Origin: Pseudoxanthomonas sp. J35
GTDB taxonomy: Bacteria > Pseudomonadota > Gammaproteobacteria > Xanthomonadales > Xanthomonadaceae
Assembly (NCBI RefSeq): GCF_000513995.1
Contig: NZ_AZVB01000002.1
Location: forward strand, 62,001-126,000
Reading direction: 5' to 3'
Length of the DNA: 64,000 nucleotides
Position numbers and translations under genes: made by a program
Part shown: positions 57,373 through 64,000 of the stretch, piece by piece
How the letters are laid out: every line of letters begins with the position of its first letter
Numbering within the stretch: the stretch's first letter is position 1
The notes under the pieces: generated by a model
What the model was told of the DNA's origin: nothing
The model's input: the letters and a program-made list of their open reading frames with translations, nothing else
Databases searched by the model: none

Positions 57373-58250
57373 ACGCGGCGGCCGTCGCCCCGCGCCCGCC
57401 GATCGGGCCGCAGCAGCGGCTCAACGCCACCGTCGTCCTCTCGGTGCTGGTGCACGGGATCCTGATCCTGGGCCTGGGCTTCGTGCTCAAGGGCGAAGCG
57501 CCGCTGGTGCCGACCCTGGACGTGATCTTCAGCCGCACGGAAACCCCGCTGACGCCCGAGCAGGCCGACTTCCTCGCCCAGGCCAACAACCGCGGCGGCG
57601 GCGAGCACGACCAGGCGCAGCGCCCGCGCGACCTGCAGGCCGGCGCCGTGCCGCGCGCCGAACCCGGCGACGCGGCGCTGCCCGAACGCGCCCGCCCGCC
57701 GGTGCAGGCGCCGCCGGAACAGGCCCGCGTCGTCGCAAGCCGCCGTGGCGAGCACCCGGTCCCCACCGCCCAGCCCGACGCCCCCGAGCTCCCCGCCGAG
57801 CTGCCGCCGGTGAGCCCGGCCAAGTCCGCGCGCGACGCCGAGATGGCGCGCCTGGCCGCCGAGGTCTACCTGCGCTCGGAGCTGTACGCCAAGCGCCCGA
57901 CCCGCAAGTTCGTCTCCGCCAGCACCCGCGAATACGCCTACGCCAACTACCTGCGCGCCTGGGTGGACCGCGCCGAGCTGGTCGGCAACCTCAACTACCC
58001 GGACGAGGCGCGGCGCAAGCGCCTCGGCGGCCAGGTCGTGGTCAGCGTCGGCGTGCGCCGCGACGGCACCGTCGAAAGCACCCGCGTCCTGCGCTCCAGC
58101 GGCACCCCGCTGCTGGACGACGCCGTGCTGCACATGGTCCGCCTGGCCGAACCCTTCCCGCCCCTGCCGGACGCGAAGGACGGCGTGGACATCCTGCACG
58201 TGACCCGCACCTGGGTGTTCGTGCCGGGCGGAGCGCTGCGGACGGAGTGA
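57369..58250 (+). CDS. TonB-like energy transducer
   Basis: 293 aa. Membrane anchor about 22-42 (VVLSVLVHGILILGLGFVL), a Pro/Ala/Glu-rich periplasmic spacer (about 65-155), and a C-terminal TonB domain (about 205-290) with LNYPDEARRKRLGGQVVVSVGVRRDGTV and SSGTPLLDDAVL. The gene order tonB3-gshB-pilG is shared with Pseudomonas aeruginosa, where tonB3 is needed for normal twitching. Couples inner-membrane energy to an outer-membrane partner, perhaps pilus-linked and not for nutrient uptake; that part is inference. Confidence 0.88.
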   Translation: MNAAAVAPRPPIGPQQRLNATVVLSVLVHGILILGLGFVLKGEAPLVPTLDVIFSRTETPLTPEQADFLAQANNRGGGEHDQAQRPRDLQAGAVPRAEPGDAALPERARPPVQAPPEQARVVASRRGEHPVPTAQPDAPELPAELPPVSPAKSARDAEMARLAAEVYLRSELYAKRPTRKFVSASTREYAYANYLRAWVDRAELVGNLNYPDEARRKRLGGQVVVSVGVRRDGTVESTRVLRSSGTPLLDDAVLHMVRLAEPFPPLPDAKDGVDILHVTRTWVFVPGGALRTE

Positions 58251-58502
58251 GCGGCGGCGATGGCAGCCCCACCGGCCGGGTCGGGCTTGCCGGCTCCCAC
58301 GCCGGAACCGCCCGGCACGCATAGCCCGGACAAGCCAAGCGCATCCGGGACGAACGGATACGCAGCGCACCCGGATGCGGCCTGCGGCCTGTCCGGGCGG
58401 CGGGATTGGCCGCGCCAGCCGTCCTCGGGGCGACGTCCCCGGTGGCTCGCCCCGGAGTTCCCATCGGCGGCGGCGCGATGGGCGCCAGCGCGGCGAAGAC
58501 CC

Positions 58503-58578
58503 GTAGAGTCGGGCTTGCCCGACTCCCACGCCGGATGTCCCTCCACGTGAAAGAGCAGCGGGGCAAGCCCCGCTCTAC
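58503..58578. repeat. GTAG REP pair (BIME)
   Basis: Hairpin GTAGAGTCGGGCTTGCCCG (58503-58521, ending CGACT at 58524) and inverse copy AGCGGGGCAAGCCCCGCT then CTAC (58557-58578). Spacer matches the pair at 43941-44016. Confidence 0.88.
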
Positions 58579-58642
58579 AAGAAGCGCCGCGCGCCAACCC
58601 CACTCCCACCGGGAGAGGGGTGCAAAGAGCGAAGCCACCGCC

Positions 58643-58786
58643 TCAAAGCACCGAAAGACGCGGTAGCGCGGCGGTATGGCGCAAGCGGCACATGGATGTG
58701 CCGCGGTCGCGCGTTGGAGCAGGACGCGGAACCGCGCGATGCGGCATACCCCCGCGCTGCCGCGGCTCCCTCCGGAGCAGACACAC
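58643..58786. repeat. Dispersed structured element, fullest copy
   Basis: Runs from AGCACCGAAAGACGCGGTAG to GCTCCCTCCGGAGCAG. It contains TATGGCGCAAGC and the palindrome GCGGCACATGGATGTGCCGC (58684-58703), then ACCGCGCGATGCGGCATACC (58731-58750). Region A holds a matching copy (12796-12973) with a different but still perfect palindrome; region B holds a copy lacking the middle. Confidence 0.6.
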
Positions 58787-58860
58787 CCCACACCGTTGCT
58801 GTTGCTGTTGCTGTTGCGGTTACTGTTACCGATGCGGCCGTCGCTGCTCCAGCAGCTTGC

Positions 58861-58890
58861 GTAGCCCGGATAAGCGAGCCCATCCGGGCT
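58861..58890. repeat. Second-type REP hairpin (GTAGCCCGGAT...)
   Basis: Stem AGCCCGGAT (58863-58871) / ATCCGGGCT (58882-58890), 10-base loop, GTAG head. A diverged copy lies at 58321-58350. Confidence 0.7.
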
Positions 58891-59029
58891 CAAGGCGTAG
58901 CAGGCGCGACGCGGATGCGGCCTTCGGCCCTGTCCGGGCCAGGAGGCCATGGCCCTCGTAACCGGGACCCCGGTCGGCAGCCGCCCTCTCCCCTACCCCT
59001 CTCCCGGACGGAGAATGGGACAGAGGGGC

Positions 59030-60037
59030 TCAAGCGCCCTTCCACTGCCCCAGCGCGGCCAGGCCGTTGTCGCGGGCGCGGGCGTAGACGGTTTCCTGCG
59101 CCTTGCGGTAGTTGCCGGCCATGTCCTTCGCCCACAGCGCCAGCGCCGCCTGCTGCATCGCCCGGCCATAGGAGAAGCTCAGCGGCCACGGATTCGGACC
59201 CAACCGGTTCATCGCGTCCAGGTGCGCCGTCGCGTCCTCGTCGCCCTGCCCGCCGGACAGGAACACGATGCCCGGCAGGATCGCCGGCACCGTGCTCTTC
59301 AGGCACATCAGCGTCGACTCGGCCACCTCCTGCACATCGGCCTGCTCCTCGCAGTCCTTGCCCGGCAGCACCATCGACGCCTTGAGGATCGTGCCCTCCA
59401 GCAGCACGTTCTGGTCGTACAGCGAACCGAACACCGAACGCAACACCGCCTCGGTGACCTCGTAGCAGGTCTCGATGTCGTGGTTGCCGTCCATCAGCAC
59501 CTCCGGCTCGACCATCGGCACCAGGCCCTGCTCCTGGCACAGCGCCGCATAGCGCGCCAGCGCGTGCGCATTGACGTCGATGCAGGTGCCGGTGGGGATG
59601 TCCTCGCCGATGTTGATCACCGCCCGCCACTTGGCGAAGCGCGCACCCAGCCTGTAGTACTCCTCCAGCCGCGCGCGCAGCCCGTCCAGGCCCTCGGTGA
59701 CCAGCTCGCCCGGGTAACCGGCCAGCGGCGTCGTGCCCTTGTCGACCTTGATGCCCGGGAGGATGCCGTGCTCCTCCAGGTACCTGGCGAACGGGACCCC
59801 GTCCTGCGTCGACTGGCGCAGCGTCTCGTCGTACAGGATCGCGCCGGAGATGTGCTCGGACAGCTTCGGCGTCGTGAGCAGCAGCTCGCGGTAGGCGCGA
59901 CGGTTCTCTTCGGTGTTCTCGACGCCGACCGCGGCGAAGCGCTTGCCGATGGTGGTCGTCGACTCGTCGATGGCGATGATGCCCTTGCCCGGGGCGACCA
60001 TCGCCTGGGCGGTTTCGGCAAGCTGCTCGATGCTCAT
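59030..60037 (-). CDS. Class I fructose-bisphosphate aldolase
   Basis: 335 aa. Class I (Schiff-base) aldolase: [16 protein letters not shown], the lysine in [13 protein letters not shown], and [19 protein letters not shown]. Cleaves fructose-1,6-bisphosphate to triose phosphates. Start [14 protein letters not shown] at 60037, with a TATAAT about 40 bases upstream. Glycolytic/pentose neighbours: pyruvate kinase and transaldolase. Confidence 0.95.
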   Translation of the reverse strand: MSIEQLAETAQAMVAPGKGIIAIDESTTTIGKRFAAVGVENTEENRRAYRELLLTTPKLSEHISGAILYDETLRQSTQDGVPFARYLEEHGILPGIKVDKGTTPLAGYPGELVTEGLDGLRARLEEYYRLGARFAKWRAVINIGEDIPTGTCIDVNAHALARYAALCQEQGLVPMVEPEVLMDGNHDIETCYEVTEAVLRSVFGSLYDQNVLLEGTILKASMVLPGKDCEEQADVQEVAESTLMCLKSTVPAILPGIVFLSGGQGDEDATAHLDAMNRLGPNPWPLSFSYGRAMQQAALALWAKDMAGNYRKAQETVYARARDNGLAALGQWKGA

Positions 60038-60074
60038 GGGGGAAAGCCTGTGGGGGGGAAGAATGCAGCCGCAA

Positions 60075-60080
60075 ATTATA
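60075..60080 (-). promoter_or_regulatory. -10 element of the aldolase gene (TATAAT)
   Basis: Perfect TATAAT on the minus strand in the gap between pyk and the aldolase gene; TTGTCA (60110-60105) is too far (24 bases) to be a normal -35. The rest of the 189-base gap shows nothing else. Confidence 0.5.
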
Positions 60081-60226
60081 AGCGGCGCCCCCGTGCAGGC
60101 CTGTTGACAACCATGGCCTCGCCGCAGGTGGCCGCCACCCCGCGCCACCTGCGTTCCGCCGTCATCGCCGTGCCGCGGGCACCGGCGCCGGGCGGGTACA
60201 GCTCCCGCCCGCGTGCATGGCGGCTG

Positions 60227-61693
60227 CTACAGCTCGCCCAGGCCGCTTGCGCGGCCGTCAGGGCCGACCTCGAGCAGGCGCAGCGTATTGGTCGCGCCGT
60301 GGGTTTCCATGTGCTCGCCGCTGGTGAACACCACGCGGTCGCCCGGCGCCAGCAGGCCGGCGTCGACCAGCACGCGGATGCTGCCGCGCGCGGCCTCGCG
60401 CGGGGTCAGGCCGCGGCTGTCGAAATTGATCGCGAACACGTCGCGCATCAGCGCCATCTGCCGGCGCGCGCCGTCGTGGCGGCTGATCGCGTAGATCGGC
60501 GCCGAGGCGCGGAAGCGCGACAGGAAGCGCGGCGTGCCGCCGGACTCGGTCATCGCCACGATCGCGCGCACGCCGATGTGCTCGGACAGGAACATCGTGG
60601 CCATGGCGATGGCCTGGTCGGCGCGCTCGAGGTTGCGCTGCGCCTTGCCGTAGTCGGTCTCGGTCTGGAACTGGCGCTCGGCGCCCAGGCAGATGCGCGC
60701 CATCGCCTCGACCGCGCGCACCGGATAGGCGCCGGCGGCGGTCTCGGCCGAGAGCATCACCGCGTCGGTGCCGTCGATGACCGCGTTGGCCACGTCCAGC
60801 ACCTCGGCACGGGTCGGCAACGGGCTTTCCACCATCGACTGCAGCATCTGCGTGGCGGTGATCACCACCTTGTTCTGCGCCAGGGCCTCCTTGATGATCT
60901 TCTTCTGCAGGCCCGGCAGCTCGGCGTCGCCGATCTCCACGCCCAGGTCGCCGCGGGCGACCATCACCACGTCGGAAGCCTCGACGATCTCGACCAGGTT
61001 CTCGATCGCCTCGGCGCGCTCGATCTTCGACACCAGCGCCGCGTCGCTGCCGTGCTCGCGGGCGATGCGGCGCGCCTCGTTCATGTCCTCTGCATTGCGG
61101 CAGAAGGACACGGCGATGAAGTCCACGCCGATCCGCGCGGCGATGCCGATCAGCTCGCGGTCGCGGTCGGTCAGCGCGCCCAGCGACAGGCCGCCGCCCT
61201 GCTTGTTCAGGCCCTTGCGGTCGGACAGCACGCCGTCGTTGAGCACCGTGGTGACGATGCGCTCGCCCTGCACCTCGGCCACCTGCAGCTGCATCAGGCC
61301 GTCGTCCAGCAGCAGCACGTCGCCCGGCTTCACGTCGCCCGGCAGGCCCAGGTAGCTGACGCCGACCTGGCTGGCGTCGCCCGGAGGCGCGTCGTTGGAG
61401 GCGACCAGGTCGAAGCGGTCGCCGGCCTTGAGCATCACCTTGCCCTCGGCGAAGCGCTCGATGCGGATCTTCGGGCCCGGCAGGTCGGCGAGGATGCCGA
61501 TCTCCACGCCGACCTTCTGCGCGGCGATGCGCACTTCGGCGGCGCGCCTGGCCTGGCCGGACGGATCGCCGTGGGAGAAGTTCAGGCGCACGACGTTGAC
61601 GCCGGCGCGGAACAGCGCCTCCAGCACGCCCGGCGCGTCGGTGGCCGGTCCGAGGGTGGCGAGGATCTTGGTGCGGCGCAGGCGATCGGTCAT
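60227..61693 (-). CDS. pyk: Pyruvate kinase
   Basis: 488 aa. [32 protein letters not shown] at the N-terminus, [25 protein letters not shown], and the catalytic/metal region [26 protein letters not shown]-terminal allosteric domain present. Makes pyruvate and ATP from PEP. Divergent from tal across 237 bases in which I see no further gene. Confidence 0.97.
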   Translation of the reverse strand: MTDRLRRTKILATLGPATDAPGVLEALFRAGVNVVRLNFSHGDPSGQARRAAEVRIAAQKVGVEIGILADLPGPKIRIERFAEGKVMLKAGDRFDLVASNDAPPGDASQVGVSYLGLPGDVKPGDVLLLDDGLMQLQVAEVQGERIVTTVLNDGVLSDRKGLNKQGGGLSLGALTDRDRELIGIAARIGVDFIAVSFCRNAEDMNEARRIAREHGSDAALVSKIERAEAIENLVEIVEASDVVMVARGDLGVEIGDAELPGLQKKIIKEALAQNKVVITATQMLQSMVESPLPTRAEVLDVANAVIDGTDAVMLSAETAAGAYPVRAVEAMARICLGAERQFQTETDYGKAQRNLERADQAIAMATMFLSEHIGVRAIVAMTESGGTPRFLSRFRASAPIYAISRHDGARRQMALMRDVFAINFDSRGLTPREAARGSIRVLVDAGLLAPGDRVVFTSGEHMETHGATNTLRLLEVGPDGRASGLGEL

Positions 61694-61930
61694 GTCCGGG
61701 ACGTCATCGGGGGTCGGAAAAGACAGGCGAAGCTACCACATCGCCGGGACCCAAGGCAGCGCTGTCATCCCGGTGTCCCGAGGCCATCGCGGACCCGCTT
61801 CGACATACGCCAGCGGACGGAAAAAGGTTGCAGCAACAACGGTCTGCACGTCGGCCGGGGTGGGCGACGCCGGGCGGCAGGCAGGCTAGGATGGACAGTC
61901 TTCCCTGTCCCCCGAGCCATTGCGATTCCG

Positions 61931-62911
61931 ATGACCGCCACCGTCCAAGCTTCCGCCCCCTCCCGCCTGCAGCAGCTGCGCGAACTGTCCGTCGTCGTGG
62001 CCGACACCGGCGACTACGACGCGATCGTGCGCCTGCGCCCGGTCGACTGCACCACCAACCCGACCCTGGTGAAGAAGGCGCTGGCCCTGCCGGTCTATGC
62101 GGAACTGATCGAGCGCGAACTGGCCTGGGCCCGCGGCCAGGACGGCGACCGCAAGGCGCTGGTCGACGAAGTGGCCGACCGCCTGACCGTCGGCGTCGGC
62201 ACCATGCTCAGCGCGCTGGTCCCCGGCCGCGTCTCCACCGAGGTCGATGCCGACCTCGCCCACGACACCGCCGCCACCGTCGCCAAGGCACGCAAGTTCA
62301 TCGCCATGTACGCCGAACGCGGCGTGCCGCGCGAGAAGATCCTGATCAAGGTCGCCGCCACCTGGGAAGGCGTGGAAGCCGCCCGCCAGCTGCAGGCCGA
62401 AGGCATCGACTGCAACCTGACCCTGATTTTCAACCCGACCCAGGCCATCGCCTGCGCCGAGGCCGGCGCGTTCCTGATCTCGCCGTTCGTCGGCCGCATC
62501 CTCGACTGGTACAAGGCCCACGGCCAGGTGCCGGCGACCATCGACGAGGACCCGGGCGTGCAGTTCGTGCGCGGCGTGTACACCGAGTTCAAGAAGCGCG
62601 GCGCCGCCACCGTGGTGATGGGCGCCTCGTTCCGCTCGGTCGACCAGGTGCTGGCGCTGGCCGGCTGCGACCGCCTGACGATCTCCCCGGACCTGCTCGA
62701 GCAGCTGGACAACTCGACCGGCCACGTCGAGCGCAGGCTCTCGCCGGTTCCGCGCGAAGAGCGCACCATCGCCCCGGTCACCGACACGCGCTTCGCCGCC
62801 GACCTGGCGGCCGACGCCATGGCCAGCGAAAAGCTCGCCGAAGGCATCGCCGCGTTCGCCAAGGACCTGGACGCCCTGCGCGCCGACATCGCCCAGCGCC
62901 TGGGCGGCTGA
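61931..62911 (+). CDS. tal: Transaldolase
   Basis: 326 aa, TalB type. [27 protein letters not shown] with the conserved Asp, and the Schiff-base lysine in [35 protein letters not shown] and [10 protein letters not shown] follow. Links the pentose-phosphate path with glycolysis. ATG at 61931. Confidence 0.97.
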   Translation: MTATVQASAPSRLQQLRELSVVVADTGDYDAIVRLRPVDCTTNPTLVKKALALPVYAELIERELAWARGQDGDRKALVDEVADRLTVGVGTMLSALVPGRVSTEVDADLAHDTAATVAKARKFIAMYAERGVPREKILIKVAATWEGVEAARQLQAEGIDCNLTLIFNPTQAIACAEAGAFLISPFVGRILDWYKAHGQVPATIDEDPGVQFVRGVYTEFKKRGAATVVMGASFRSVDQVLALAGCDRLTISPDLLEQLDNSTGHVERRLSPVPREERTIAPVTDTRFAADLAADAMASEKLAEGIAAFAKDLDALRADIAQRLGG

Positions 62912-62963
62912 TCAGGCCAGCCGTACGGTGCGGGAGTCCCGGCCGCGGACTGCGGGCAATCCT

Positions 62964-63039
62964 GTAGAGCGGGGCTTGCCCCGCTGCCTTTCGCGCACAC
63001 GGGGCGCCAGGCGGGGGAGTCGGGCAAGCCCGACTCTAC
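62964..63039. repeat. GTAG REP pair (BIME) between tal and msrA
   Basis: GTAGAGCGGGGCTTGCCCCG (62964-62983, ending CT at 62985) and inverse AGTCGGGCAAGCCCGACT then CTAC (63018-63039), 32 bases apart. It lies between two convergent genes and could end transcription from both sides. Confidence 0.88.
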
Positions 63040-63091
63040 CGGGGCGCGGCGAACCCGCCGGTCGTGCCGCACGGTGTCCGTTCCGCGACCC

Positions 63092-63745
<654 letters not shown>

Positions 63746-63755
63746 GGGGGCTCCT

Positions 63756-64000
63756 TCAGGCCGGCAGCAGGCCGGGTTCGGCCTCCGGGATGGGGTCCGC
63801 CGGATCGTCGCGCAAGCCCGCCGCACGCAACGCAGCGTCGGCCTCGGGCAACGAGGAGTCGGACACGCAGACCCGCAGCACCCCGAACAGCGGCAGCTCG
63901 CCGGCCCCGCCGAGCAGGTTCTCGCCGAATACGAACGCGGGTATCCCGGCGTCCTCCAGCACGTGCCTGGCCAGGTGGGCGTCGATCAGGTTGTTGGCGC
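63756..64000 (-). CDS. DUF2007-domain protein (5' end outside window)
   Basis: The frame stays open to the right edge: [38 protein letters not shown] is the C-terminal part of a DUF2007 (putative signal-transducing) domain, which in full has an N-terminal strand outside the window. An internal ATG does not exist at the true start. Function unknown; operon partner of msrA. Confidence 0.82.
   Translation of the reverse strand, partial: ANNLIDAHLARHVLEDAGIPAFVFGENLLGGAGELPLFGVLRVCVSDSSLPEADAALRAAGLRDDPADPIPEAEPGLLPA

Larger units (their letters stand above)
58251..59029. repeat. Gene-free repeat region C (mosaic of several repeat families)
   Basis: No gene can be supported in these 779 bases. 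Contents in order: a decayed REP near 58280; a second-type hairpin ATAGCCCGGACAAGCC...GCATCCGGGA (58321-58350); the GTAG pair (58503-58578); a CTCCCACCGGGAGAGGGG patch (58600-58620); the structured element (58643-58786); a GTTGCT tract (58795-58830); a second-type hairpin (58861-58890); GGATGCGGCC patches; and a CCTCTCCCCTACCCCTCTCCCGG patch near 58990. Confidence 0.7.

Noticed and set aside
58260-58961. Small frames between the tonB-like gene and the aldolase gene, including a Ser/Asn repeat peptide
   Set aside because: They arise from the GTTGCT tract and REP hairpins; no coding signs.

Overview
The window is GC-rich, gene-dense chromosomal DNA from a gammaproteobacterium of the Xanthomonadaceae/Lysobacteraceae (Lysobacter, Luteimonas, Stenotrophomonas, Pseudoxanthomonas or Xanthomonas relatives). 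This rests on protein content, on the gene order tonB-gshB / pilG-pilH-pilI-pilJ-chpA, on paired GTAG-headed REP hairpins like those described in Stenotrophomonas, and on TPR-sulfotransferases next to a TonB-dependent receptor. I see no tRNA, rRNA, CRISPR array, prophage, transposase or restriction system. Gene junctions are tight, with many ATGA or GTGA overlaps.

Layout. 1-2.5 kb: 3' part of a membrane diguanylate cyclase with a propeller sensor. 2.5-6.1 kb: methionine operon (metX-like, metB, homoserine dehydrogenase) on the minus strand behind a SAM-I (S-box) riboswitch that has its own promoter. 6.1-8.1 kb: phytase-like propeller and M23 peptidase. 8.1-10.9 kb: YtrA-type GntR regulator with a palindromic operator, ABC ATPase and membrane protein. 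10.9-16.3 kb: prfC, hemolysin III-like protein, AsmA-like protein, CBS protein. 16.2-20.3 kb: polyprenyl-phosphate glycosyltransferase, mtgA (apparently starting at AUC), TPR/aspartyl-hydroxylase, hslO. 20.4-28.7 kb: secreted hypothetical, TPR-sulfotransferase, methyltransferase, TonB-dependent receptor, second TPR-sulfotransferase. 28.7-34.4 kb: two-component system feeding a MacAB-type efflux operon whose adaptor carries an LTxxQ-type insertion. 34.5-38.4 kb: tesA / ybbA-ybbP divergon, with ybbA apparently starting at AUC. 38.5-43.9 kb: small membrane proteins, mazG, cysQ, nudE, bioA, rsmE. 44.3-56.2 kb: type IV pilus chemosensory operon pilGHIJ-chpA-chpB-chpC. 56.4-58.3 kb: gshB and a tonB-like gene. 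59-64 kb: aldolase, pyruvate kinase, transaldolase, msrA and a partial DUF2007 gene.

How the parts work together. PilG, PilH, PilI, PilJ and ChpA form the Chp pathway that controls twitching. Here the adaptation arm looks dead: no pilK methyltransferase is present and the ChpB-like protein lacks all three CheB catalytic residues. The S-box senses SAM and would shut off the homoserine-to-cystathionine branch when methionine is plentiful.

Three gene-free stretches (12.6-13.1, 43.9-44.3, 58.3-59.0 kb) and the tal/msrA gap carry GTAG REP pairs. The three longer stretches also carry a larger dispersed element whose hairpin differs by compensatory changes between two copies. All calls come from reading sequence; no database search was run.
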